Positions 1 through 14,956 of a stretch of 64,000 bases of DNA are shown piece after piece. The DNA is from Oscheius onirici. Lineage: Eukaryota; Nematoda; Chromadorea; Rhabditida; Rhabditidae. The notes below the pieces were generated by a model, which was not told the origin of the DNA, did no database searches, and saw only the letters and a program-made list of their open reading frames with translations. The position numbers and the translations under genes are program-made. The stretch's first letter is position 1, and each line of letters opens with the position of its first letter. The stretch is taken from assembly GCA_932521025.1 (NCBI GenBank), contig OW051472.1:4464001-4528000 (forward strand). The letters are read 5' to 3'.

Positions 1-412
1 GGACGAGGGGGGCTTGAACAACGGTCAGTCGGCACGCTAGTGGGAGAGAGAAAGAGAAAACAGCTGCGCGGAGAGACGGAATACCATTCGGATGAGGCCG
101 GTGTGATCGATCGGTCGCCTCTCCCTCACTCTCTCGGGTCATTCACTCATTATCCTCCTTTTTGCTTGGAAGAGGGCATTATGTCGCAGAGGATGGCTCA
201 TAAAGTAATCCGGGAAGGGCACCCTCGAGAGAAGCCGCGAACATAATGACCAAGCTCCGGAACGGGTCGATCTTATGAACGACAAAGAAAGGTCATGAAT
301 ATGAAAAGAAGAAATGAGACTGGATTCGGTCGACCAGTTTAATAAAAGACAGAGTAAGAAATCTCTATAATTTATAACCCGGATATGCAAAACCGTAAGG
401 TTTCGAGAGGGA
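1..412. other. Left edge, no gene recognised
   Basis: This stretch lies beyond the 3' end of the GCN2 gene. A 68-codon open frame at 40-246 (+) has no recognisable motif and no convincing splice or start context, so I do not call it. It may hold the GCN2 3' UTR; no clear AATAAA was found on the minus strand close to the stop. Confidence 0.4.
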
Positions 413-3400
413 CTAGGTTATCACTTTGTGAAAGCCGTCAATATGACGGAAGATAATGATGATGGGGACAGAATCTGTACGGGGAGAGAGTAGCTGCTTC
501 AGGAAACCGAACAAACATTCCAGATCTTCTTTCGATTTTCCAAACAGTCTTGCCAGGCTGTCGAAAATGGTTGATAGCTAAAAATTCCACTAGAGCTTTT
601 TCAGTAAGCTTACCTCAGGAATTGGTGTAGTTCTACTAACGGAACCACATATATTCTTGACCAAGTCTTTGGAAAGTTCCGTCACTAAAATCTCGATCTT
701 GCTCTTTGACGAAAACAGTGATATTGCTTCCGGTGGAACATTCCTGATGGTATTGAGTATTCTTTTCCGAACAGAGAACGGCATTCGGTCCGGTATAGCC
801 ATCTTGACGTCGCAGTTGGAAAAGTTAGCTGTGGTGCTGGGACAGACAGTCGTAGTGCTTCGTGAAGTCGCCAGAGGAGTGGCCACAAAGGAAGCCGTCT
901 CGTGTTCTTCGTCTAGCTCAGGAGAGCAAAGCGCCACAGCTTCCTCGAAATCTGTTTTTCGAGCGACACCATCAATGTTCGCGAGGACCTCATCTTTGCC
1001 CAAGACGACCAGACAATGAACTATTCCATTGTTTTCACAATGTTCCAAAAGACTGTCAATGTTGTCAATCGGCTCGTGGATGATATCCGTTGCAATTTCT
1101 TTGTTCCACAGTCGATAAGCTAATGTGAACTTTTCCGCTGTGAATCCATCAGAAAATGAACAGATAACGGTCGAACAGGTAGGAGCGTATTCTAAATATT
1201 TATACTATGTGAGCACAATTGAAAGAAACTCACTTTCTTCGTGGAACTTTCTCAGTGCGATGATCACATCCAGGGCTATTGAACAGCCGACCAGACACAG
1301 TGGCTCCTTCGGCTGATTGTCCTTCGGATGTCTCTCCCTGACCAAAGACGAATCGTATCGTCCTCCTCCGAGAATGATAGCTCGATTGAAAGACTTCTTC
1401 GTCTGCGTCTCACTGACAATCATAAAGACGAGCCCATCATGGAAAGTGGCCGGTCGATAGACCAGAGAAGCATCAAACTTGATCCGCATCTCTTTCGTCG
1501 CAATTTCTAAGGCTTCGAGGATTTGCTGTACATCGTCCATTTCTGACAGAGCTCGTCGAAAAATGTCGCGAACGACCTCGTGTCTCGACCGGGTGAAAGT
1601 CCTGAAACTTTCCCTGAATCGGGAAAAAGACTCTTCAGAATGAAGGAACAAGAGCAAAGAGGCACTGCTACGGGAACCAATTACTGTAGAAAGAGCATCC
1701 GCCTTCTCAGACGTCGAGAACACTTCTGGAACACTGATTGAACTTGTGGAAAGAGAGTGACTCACTGGAATTTGTAGAAAGTTCGTGCAACTTCTGCAAG
1801 ACCAGCTTTGTCTGTTCATCACTGATGTTCAGATGTCTACAGACGGCTATGATCAGACCAACATGACCAATCTTGAGAGTGAAATTAACTTGAGGCAAAG
1901 CTGTCGAGCATATTTCTGCAGCAGTGCTGACAAGTTCCGCTGTCAAAGTCGTGGCTGTTTTGACAGTACCAATAGAATCGACACTTGCCTCCCATCGTTC
2001 AGTCGGATGCTCGAAGCCCAGTCCATCCGAGCTTCGAAATACTCTATCAATGATATACCGTTTTCTTCTGTTCACGTCATTTCGACAGCAGTAGCGGACA
2101 AAGTTCTGTCGGAGATCAAGCTGAAACGAGACATTGAAAGAAAAATGTTATCTTACCGGTAGGGCAACAGGATATCCTTTACTGTCTAGCATCAGGACAG
2201 GCTTCTGTCTTGTCTCGACGACATCTTGGACACTGGCTGCTGAGAGTAGTTGATGCGTGAACAGCGGCTCGAAACAGTGCTTGGCAAGGATCAGTTTCAA
2301 CTGATGTTGGACCTCGGCTAGGTATAAACTCTTGTTCTGCATCTTCTCCTAAAATTAAGAAGGAAAGGCTATATTTCTCTATCATAAGCACCCAGTAAAA
2401 TATTCACCGCTTTGAAAGTATGCTTACCTGACAGCAGTTGATATCGAAACAATAGTTTTGTGATGGCGAAATCTCATTGTAAAGGAGTGTGTTCAGCATA
2501 GTCTGATGTGCTTGTGTTCCCCTTTTCAACGACTTTTGAATCAGATTCTGTAGTATCTGATCATCCACGTCGACAGCGATCCTTTCATCTTCCAAGAGCT
2601 CCTCTACACTCGGACGATTCTCCGCTTTGTTTTGTAGCATCCGCGTGATGAAACCCTTTGCCATAGTGACTTGATGTTTCGGATAGCTCTGACCAAAATC
2701 TTCAGGAAAACTTATACTCTTTTTGAGATTCTTTAGAGTAGAAAGACGTTCCATTCCCATGAGCAGAGGTTTGTAGAACATCTCGAACAGGACCACTCCC
2801 GTGCTGTAGACGTCGATTTTGGACGAATAAGGAGCCGGATCAGTTGTGTCAAACAGTTCGGGGGCCATGTAGAGCTCTGTTCCAATATCTTTCGTCTGTC
2901 CTGAGACTTTAGAATTGACTTCCAACGGGGCATTCTCCGAATCCATCTTGCGGAAAAAGTCACGGGTGGCCAGACCAAAGTCGCCTATCTTGACGCGATC
3001 TTCCTCGTCCAGAAGGATGTTCATCTGAAGAGATGTGTAAAAACATATTAAAATCATACCGGTTTGATGTCCCTGTGAATCATGTTCTGGCGATGAATAT
3101 AAGAGAGTCCGGATAAGATTTCGCGAAAGATCCTCCAAACCGCTTTCGGATTTCCAACCAGTGCCTGATTGTCGATAAATGATCTGAGTGTACCATGGTC
3201 ACAGAATTCCATCTGAATGTACAGCAGACGATTCGGATACGTGAGCTCTGAAGTGGCCACAGTCAAGGGCGTCTTACTCGGCTCCTCCTCCTCCTTCGGA
3301 GTCTCTGACGACTTCTCCGTGCTGGTCTCTTCCGTCTCTCGACTGAATCCCTGACTGCCACTTCCCTCGAAACAGATCGAATCCTCGTCTTCGCTGACTC

Positions 3401-5675
3401 CGCGATCGAAAAGCATCTTCTCGCAGTTGCTCTCCTCATCGTCAGAAGAACTTTCGTCAACAGTTCGACTCCTGTAACTTGTAGACCATTCGCTCGTGTC
3501 TCCTCCTCTTTCGATCGACTTGACATTATCCGCCAAATTTCTCAGTCGTGTCGGCAGGAGTGAGTCTTCCGCATTCGACTTATCTCTCTTCATACCAGGA
3601 CTGGCTTTTTTTGCTGCAGAAGCCTCGATCTTTTCCGTGCTCTCGATCCAGGCACTGAACTTTTAATCTTGAAAAAAAGGTTTTACTGGAGTACCTGTAG
3701 TATCGAACCACATTGGGATGAGTCAACTTGGCGAATAGTTTGGCCTCCCTCGTGATTCGTCTATTGAGTTTCTCGCTCTTCGCATACAGTGGAATTCTCT
3801 TGATCGCATAGTTACTGTCATCAATCTTGTTCCGAGCCAGCAGAACTTCCCCAAAACCGCCACTTCCCAGTAGTTTCATCGTGATGAATTCGTTCATTAA
3901 ACGACAATTGTCCGGAATCTGCCAGGTTCCAAACCGCGAACTGCCGCTTCCAGCAGCTCCAATGTCTAAAAGTCTTCGGATTAGCTGAAAATAACGGAGC
4001 AACTGACCAACTTTGAGATATGCCATATTCAGAAGTTCTTCTACAGACTTGGCGGACTGACAAGCCGTGATGAATTGCGTCAGCTCCCCATCTGTTCCGG
4101 CAGTTGAATTTGAACTGGCCTGGTCGAGTCTGATTCCATCCAACATCGTTCCGAGGGCAAATAGGTCCTTCTTTCGACTCTGTTTCTCCTCCGCAGCTAC
4201 TGAAATTGTCCCTCCTGCCAGACATTTTTGGAAGACATCGGTCAGATTGAGAAGAGCTGACAGAGTTCCGGCATCGGACAAACGAAAAGAATTATCCGAG
4301 ACCCAAAAACAGTTGGAAGTGACAGCTCCGTGAGCGAAGCCCATCTCGTGTAGCCATCTGAGAGCACAGATCGCGTGGCCGGCCAATCGACGACATATAT
4401 TTGGCTAAATTTCAGAGTCAAAAGGAACGAAAAGATGCAAACCTCGTGTTTGATGGAATTGATGATTGCGGGAAGTGATTGTTCCGATTCGCGAATCTTC
4501 TGTCCAATAGATATTTGAACATTCATGTTGGTCGACTCGACAGAACGTCGTTCAACATGACAGAAGAGGCATGGAACAATGGTTTGGTCGAGACCAGTCA
4601 GGGTAGGGAACTTCTTTATAAAGGTTTCCACCTCGTCCAGTTTCCTAAAAGAAAATTGTAAAAAAGTATAGGATTTGAAAATTGTTCAGCTAGTTATCAG
4701 TGTTCACAAACTGTGCCACCGTAACGAACAGACTTGCACCCACCTTAGAAATTCTTGAAAATTGGGCTCCTTCTTTTTCGTCTGTCGTCCGAGAGTGAAC
4801 TTATAGTTCCATTCAGAGATCAGAACTTCCTCGCTCTGAAAGACTCCGACCCATTCGCTACAAACTCCATGAGGCCTTTGTCTCTTGGCAAAGTTGTTGC
4901 TCTTCACCGCAATCGTCTTGCCGCCTATTACTCTGATCGTGGCGTCTTCCAGAAAACTCTTCGGTTTCTGCTCCTCGCCTTGTTTTCCTTCCAGATTGTA
5001 CTGTTCTCGTTCTTTCACAATGGCAGCCACCTGCTCCACATCTCGAATCTCACTGTCCAGTCGTTGTCTCTGTCTCGCGTTATTCTTCTCTTCCTGGTTC
5101 TTGACCATTGTATCGTGAAACGACCCCTTGACTGGGGAAGAATTCTTATAGAGAAAGTCGCGAACTGCCGAGCAGAGTTCCAGGATCATTGGCTAAACTT
5201 ATCCTGGTTAGTGTTTTCTCATTTGACTGGCTTAAACGTAACGAACGAACGTTGAATACACCGTGATGTAAATATTAACGTTTGCACACTACAGTTGTGC
5301 CGATAAACGAATTTAAAGATCTACATATTTTATGGAAGCCCTGATCAAAAGACTCACAGTTCCGATGAGTGTCGTGCACTTTTCGACCAGTTGACTATGA
5401 AGTACTCCGACCAGTTCGTTCGAGATTCCCTTCGCATTGGAGAGCGTTATTGTTGGCATCTCGTGAGGATATTTGACCGGACAGACGACAGTCAAATCAA
5501 CCGAATCCGCCGGAGCACCACTTCGACTGGCCGAATCCGACGGCTCGAGATGAATGGTAACCGAAAGAGGCTTCCAGACTTTCCAGGCATTCTTCTCAAA
5601 TTGGGCTTCCCGCTCGTAAATGGCCAAAATGACCAGTTTCTCGTCTTCTTGTGCTCGTCGACATTCCTCTTCCAT
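413..5675 (-). CDS. gcn-2: eIF2-alpha kinase GCN2
   Basis: This gene encodes the amino-acid-starvation kinase that senses uncharged tRNA and phosphorylates eIF2-alpha to restrain translation. About twelve exons run from 5675 downwards. Exon 1 (5675-5358) is an RWD domain (YPHEMP motif), the GCN1-binding module. Exons near 4646-4009 form the pseudokinase. The active kinase spans about 3967-2429, with Gly loop GSGGFGEV, AIK lysine, a long Ser/Glu-rich insert typical of eIF2-alpha kinases, IHRDIKP, DFGLA and YMAPE. A HisRS-like domain (2347-1235) and a C-terminal domain follow. I extend the C-terminus through a last exon at 577-413 (SLARLFGK...IIIIFRHIDGF), because donor GAG|GTAAGC and an in-phase TTTTTAG acceptor bring it into frame; otherwise the protein stops at 590. 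The summed exons give roughly 1,500 residues, normal for GCN2. All catalytic motifs are present. Confidence 0.9.
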
Positions 5676-6266
5676 ACGGTCTGTATATTTTTGAGGCTTG
5701 GGTCTGACTTTGAAAAAAGCTAAGGAGGAAAGCGACTGATAACCAAAAGCAAGCAGAAAAATAACTTGGAAACGCTTCAGAAATACAAGGATTCAATAGC
5801 AAGAAGCAAATCCAGGTCCATTTCTGCTTCGACGCCACATTACGTACTCAACCTATCAATCCGTCTTGCAGTTTGGTTAGTTTTTCAAACGAAACAATTG
5901 CGATTGGAGATTCTACTTTATTAACTTACAGGCCAAAATGAAAATCGAGGTGGATAAATGCCTAGTCGTATTGCTAAATGGCTAGTTACAAATAAATAAA
6001 AATGGGGATTGAGATAAAGCGGAACCAAGACGAAAAAACGGGCGGAATCCCTTTTGAATTCAACGGGATAAGTGAGAATTTGTGATTTACAAACGGAAAA
6101 TAACTCTGCTTACATTGGCTGCTAGTAGTTTGTGCACAAGGGAGATTGCTACAGATTATGGTTAAACGAGAGAGGGACAAAGTAAAAATAGATTAAGAGA
6201 ACTTTTCACAACTGGAAACCACAATAAATTAGGGAATATACACTGGCAGAAAAGGAGTAAAAATGC
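5676..6266. other. Intergenic between dynamin and GCN2, with a minus-strand poly(A) signal
   Basis: The two genes are on the same strand and about 590 bp apart. A minus-strand AATAAA lies at 5917-5922, about 345 bp after the dynamin stop, and could end that transcript. No coding exon is recognised here. The spacing is longer than the 100-400 bp usual inside Caenorhabditis operons, so operonic co-transcription is possible but not shown. Confidence 0.4.
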
Positions 6267-10348
<4,082 letters not shown>

Positions 10349-10395
10349 TTTTCCGTGATCTAACTTTGCCAAATTTGGCAGTCCTTGAAGTTCTG

Positions 10396-11718
10396 AAAAA
10401 GCAAATGAATAAAAGGAGGAAGAAAAGAATGAAAGAGCTAAGAACGATGATGAATGGAAGAGGAGCGGTAAATGAATGTTTGGAAATGGCAGTCGGGTAA
10501 ATAATGACGTGAAAATACATTAGTGAGTCAGCCAGAAGGTGCTGACAATGCGCCTTCACCTACGGGGCGCCTTTGATTGCGACTTGCGCAAAAGTCCAAA
10601 ACAAATCAAAAAAGATAGTGCAAGTAATTCGGGAAATTTACGTGTTTTTTTGGAAGCAACCATTTGCAGAAGTTTTCAATTTAAGGAGATGAGTTGCCAT
10701 GAAAAGTGAGCAAACATGTTATTGTAAGGCTCAAAAAACCACTACGAGAACGAAATCCACTGGTCCTAATCTATACGCGCGTATAGAAAAGGGGGAAGCG
10801 AGCGTTTTCGGCAGAGTAGCGGGCCAAGTTTGTCGTGGCTTTGTCGATATGCTTCCATCTCTGCGGCTGGTTGTTTTAGAGCACAATATAGAGCAAATCT
10901 GGATGTCTGGATAGGTCGTGTTTTACTCTAGGGGCAAGGTATCTCCTTATTCAGCAACGAGGGCTGTCAGCAACGAAAAGGCTGGCCGAAGATAATTTAC
11001 GTTTCATTTCGATTGTTGTGCTGCCCCCGGTGGGAGTATCGGGTAACTAGTGAGCACATCGTCAGCTCCACAAGGAAATACTCTCCATTCTCAGTCCTCG
11101 CCTCCGGGGCGTGCAGAATCAATCGAGGTAGGTGGGCAAAGATTTCAATTGAGCTTCAATCAAAATTAGCTGTTTTTTGCGAATCAATTATGTTTTTCGA
11201 AAAGTGAAAAATTGAATGAAGGCAACAACACAAACAAAAATTTGCAAAATATAAACAGGCAAACAAGCAAAGAAATTTTTAAAAATGCGCGCGCTCTTTT
11301 ACAGTACCAATTAGGACGACGCTTCAAAATCTCTGTGTTTTTCGATATTCTCGTTGTTGGGTTACGGAAAAAAGGAAGGCGGTGTGTTGAGCCAGAGTCC
11401 CCAGAATCGATGCGTGAGGCCTCGGCTGCGTGGGACGCCTATCGAAAAAAAGAGGAAAGCAGAAGAATTCAAAACGCTCGGGCTGCCATTCCTGTTTTTC
11501 TGCAACTCTGCTCCGATAGCAAAACTCAAGAAAATGCCACTTTAGGAGTGAATATAAATTAGAACAAACAAGTTTGGACTAGAAGGGCAAACGAGATGAC
11601 ACGATTTTGTTTGAACAATCCGGCTGGATTGGTTGTCTTTGTTCAAAGTGGTTGGAACAATACTGCTTCCTCTGGAAAAGATCAAACCCTTGAGCACAAA
11701 AACGCAGACTTTATGACA
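10396..11718. other. Upstream region of dynamin, no gene recognised
   Basis: About 1.3 kb between the dynamin 5' end and the TPR gene. It should contain the dynamin promoter, but no TATA box or other motif is assigned. A perfect 16-bp palindrome, CTATACGCGCGTATAG, lies at 10771-10786. An open frame at 11212-11562 (+) begins with Asn/Lys-rich low-complexity sequence and shows no family signature, so it is not called. Confidence 0.35.
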
Positions 11719-12268
11719 TTATTTTGGAATTGGTGAAACGGAAGGTTCTCGGAAGTGTGTAGGAGACGGGGACTTCTTCCCCTTGCCCTCCAGCTTGTTC
11801 AGCATCTTCTCAGCCAACACTCTGGCCTGAAATATGACAATGAGATGACGTAGAAGCTGATCGGGTTTCTGCTGCTCGTCCAACGTACCTTTTTGTCAAC
11901 AGTGTTTATGGCGCGAGTAGCAATGGCCTTTCTCAGATACCCCATGCAGTCTTCACTCCGTCCCAGTACTCTGTGAGTGAGGCCAAGATAATAAAAGTTG
12001 GCAGCGGAAAAATTAGTCTGTCAGAGTTGTAAGTGAACTTGTTCAGTCAAAGAGTCAACCTTACACTGTTCCGCCTTCTCGAAGCATTGAAGAGCCTCAT
12101 TCGGCAGTTTCTTCACATAACATCGAACTCCTGAAATATCTCTTTCTCTTTTTTAACGTCACACGCTTCATATACTCACCTAATGCATACCAAGCGAACG
12201 GATCGTTGGGATTAGCAGCAATAGCCAATCGGAGAGTGTTTATGGACTCGTCAGACGGCATCAGAATC
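11719..12268 (-). CDS. TPR protein, RMD (regulator of microtubule dynamics)-like, C-terminal part
   Basis: Three or four exons encode tetratricopeptide-like helices: SINTLRLAIAANPNDPFAWY, then CYVKKLPNEALQCFEKAEQ, then NFYYLGLTHRVLGRSEDC, ending in a basic Ser/Pro tail (SPSPTHFREPSVSPIPK) with stop at 11719-11721. The arrangement, a short array of TPR hairpins near the C-terminus, resembles RMD/RMDN proteins, which bind microtubules or mitochondria-ER contacts in animals; this assignment is inferred. The exon starting at 12268 follows a TTATTACAG acceptor, so upstream exons must exist. One candidate is at about 12787-12737 (LDYSNRSCEASDQKELE, ending at a GAG|GTCAGT donor). I could not find a start codon, so the gene is 5'-incomplete here. 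Confidence 0.6.
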
Positions 12269-13383
12269 TGTAATAAGACCATTGGGGAAATGAGAAAATG
12301 AGCAAGGAAGAACCGACGACCTTGTTTTCAATTGGCCGAAACGCTAAATTAGGTTGGCTGTCTTCGGCTTTTTCTGGACAGAGTCGCATTGGATCAGAGG
12401 ACATTTTTTTTATATTTAGGGGTCCATGTGTAGAATGCTATCACCTCACTAGAATACAACAAAAAACATTCGAAGGAAGGTGTCATAGATCAGAATTCTT
12501 TTATGAAGAAAGTATACAGTATCATGTGAGTTCAATGACTCTTTGGAAAAACGGCAAGTAGCGCAGGGCTAAACAGCAATCCCGGCATGGACTGACTCAG
12601 AAACTGCGCGATGGATTATTCGATTAGAAGTTTTCTAGGAAGATTAGAGATCCTAATCCTTATCTCACGGGAACACAGAGTAGCACTAGATGTGCAAAGG
12701 AGAGAATCGAATGAAAAGGCTTCCAGGGGGTTGGACTGACCTCTAGCTCTTTTTGATCGCTGGCTTCACAAGAGCGGTTACTGTAGTCTAATCTAAGAAA
12801 ACATCAAATTAATTTTGGTTTCCTCTGGCAGCTAATTGAATCAGATAAAGAGACTTGACTGTAGTCCCAGCAAAAAAAAGTGTGATTCACAAGTCCCGCC
12901 AAAACAACAAAGAACATTGGTTACGGTATTTGGGTCTCGTCACGATAATCCTGAATATCAGGGTAGAGAAAGGGGTGGCGGGAAGACCAAGACACTCAAA
13001 GTTCAGACCGTTCCTCATTTTCTTGTTTTTTTCCCTTTGTTGTCTTCTCAAAATTGTCGCAACCGACTTCAAAATACTCGATTTTCCGATAACATTTGAC
13101 TCTGGCATGTCACAAATAAGTGTAAAATACACATGTACTTCCTTCTTCACCTGTTACTTTGATATTGCTTCGTGATCTTTGGAGCTTCCCTCTCCCTATA
13201 TGTTCATATGTGAACAGAAAGAATGCATCTGACAGATTCTATTTTCGCACCCACGCGTTGGGCCATTTTGTCTGTTTTCTTCCAGACGACAACAATTTTT
13301 GAAATATCCTTTGCAGTTCAATGCTTCTCTAAATTTCTTCGTTTCAATTCTAGCCTTCTTCACTTATATTTTTTAGGCCAAAA
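12269..13383. other. Region between TPR gene and WD40 gene
   Basis: AT-rich sequence that may hold unrecognised 5' exons of the minus-strand TPR gene, including the candidate near 12787-12737, and the promoter of the plus-strand WD40 gene. Several 60-100 codon open frames overlap on both strands, with no recognisable domains. No RNA gene or repeat is recognised. Confidence 0.3.
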
Positions 13384-14818
13384 ATGCCCTCGGATGCTTC
13401 GGTAATTCAACTAAGTCGACCTGAGGTATTGCACTTAATCTACCCCAAGTTATATCAATTGCCAGGTTTATGTGAATAGCATAACATTTGGAGGGACTGA
13501 TGCCGTAGCCGCCGCTTTGAGTAACAACTACATTCACATTGTCGACTTGGAGGAGAAAAAGTCAAAAAAATCGCTGGATTTCCCTCAAAGAGTCGTCGGC
13601 ATACATTTCGATCTGTCAAACAGTCCAGGTTTTCGTTCGTGTTATTCTGATCAATTGCAAATGTTGTTAGTTCTTCGAATCGTTGACGACAGCTTCGGCA
13701 TTCATCTTTATGATGTGAGATCGGGTTCTAAGAAGAAGTCTAGGTTAACTTCTTATTTTTTCTTAAAAATTTCATTGTCAGAGTCAACACTGCCGCCGAA
13801 AACCATTCCGTCACGTATTCTGCCACTTCTGATAACTATATAGCCATTGCTAGTTCGACTTTTGTGACTGAAAATGAAGGAAAGAAGAAAAAGAGGAAGA
13901 GAAAGACTAAAAAAGATGACGGAGAAGAAGCTGAATCCAGTAGTGAAGAAGAAGATGTACAACTTGTTATGTTTGTCAGAAATAATTAAATTTTTAGGAA
14001 GACGATTTTACGGGAGTTCCAAGCGTCGTCTCAGTTTACGATATTCGAGGAGGAACGGAGCCTCTTATAACCATTAAGGACAGTCACATGGGAGATATCA
14101 ACTGCTTGTCCTTCTTCCGCGACGGCAGACATTTAATAACCGGCGGCGAAGATGGTCTCGTCAATATTTTCGATGTCAGTCTATCGAAAGAAGAAGACGC
14201 TCTTCAGAGCTCTACTCCGGTACATATTTGATATTTCCTCACATTAAAAAAAATGAAACTTAGATGGATTCGCCAGTTGGAAAAGTTGGCTATCTGTCGA
14301 AAAGACTGCTCTATGCTTGCAGCGACGACAACAAGTGTATGGCCCTTAGTCCCAACTCTCCAGAAGATGTTGACATTCTTTTCAAGTAAGAGATTGGCCT
14401 ATTTTTGAACCAGATTTTTTAGGAGAAGTGCCCGAGAAGAGAAATTCCTCGTAGATATTATCAAGGGCTCAGAGGAGGAGAAACCGATTGCTATGCTCGA
14501 ATCTGACGCGGAAGGAAAAGTAAGAGTTCTCACTTTAAAATCTATAAAACATGTTCAGCTCACGATCCTTACAATTACCGCTGATGGTAAGAAGGCCGAT
14601 ATCGTCGAAGAATGGACCGGACATACCGATCTCGTTCACTGTGCCGCCTACAACAAAGGTCTTCTGGTAACGGGAGGAGAAGACGGAAAACTTGTTGTCA
14701 AAAATGTCGATTTACGGTAGAAACTTTTCCTTTTTCTCAATCCACAATTTTCAGTCCAACTGGTGGCGAGAAGACGAAAAAGGACAAAAAGAAGAAGGAT
14801 CGTTCCGAACCGTACTAA
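13384..14818 (+). CDS. WD40-repeat protein, WDR89-like
   Basis: This is a beta-propeller scaffold protein of about 365 residues. The start ATG (13384) follows a TTTTTTAG acceptor by a few bases, suggesting trans-splicing. Exons: 13384-13425, 13466-13743, 13782-13956, 13998-14219, 14264-14395 and then to 14818, with introns of 38-44 nt. WD-type strands are visible as NYIHIVDLEE, SVVSVYDIRGG, HMGDINCLSFFRDGRHLITGG with the following FDV, KVGYLSKRLLYACSDDNK, and HTDLVHCAAYNKGLLVTGGE. An acidic/lysine-rich insert (GKKKKRKRKTKKDD...ESSSEEED) and a basic tail (TKKDKKKKDRSEPY) suggest a nuclear location. The repeat layout resembles WDR89, an uncharacterised conserved family; that name is tentative, whereas WD40 is secure. 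The stop is only 138 bp from the convergent esterase stop. Confidence 0.8.
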
Positions 14819-14956
14819 TTGTGGCTGTTTACTCTCTTCATATTCTTATTCACCTGTTCAAGCTATCTCAGTCGATGTCGTGTTGTCTTGTACGGTTAGT
14901 TATGTTTCTATCTTGGTGAATGTTTATTATAAATTTGCTTTCTTCATGTTTTTGGA

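Noticed and set aside
11212-11562. 116-codon plus-strand open frame upstream of dynamin
   Set aside because: Low-complexity Asn/Lys start, no start context, no domain and no exon partners; likely chance.
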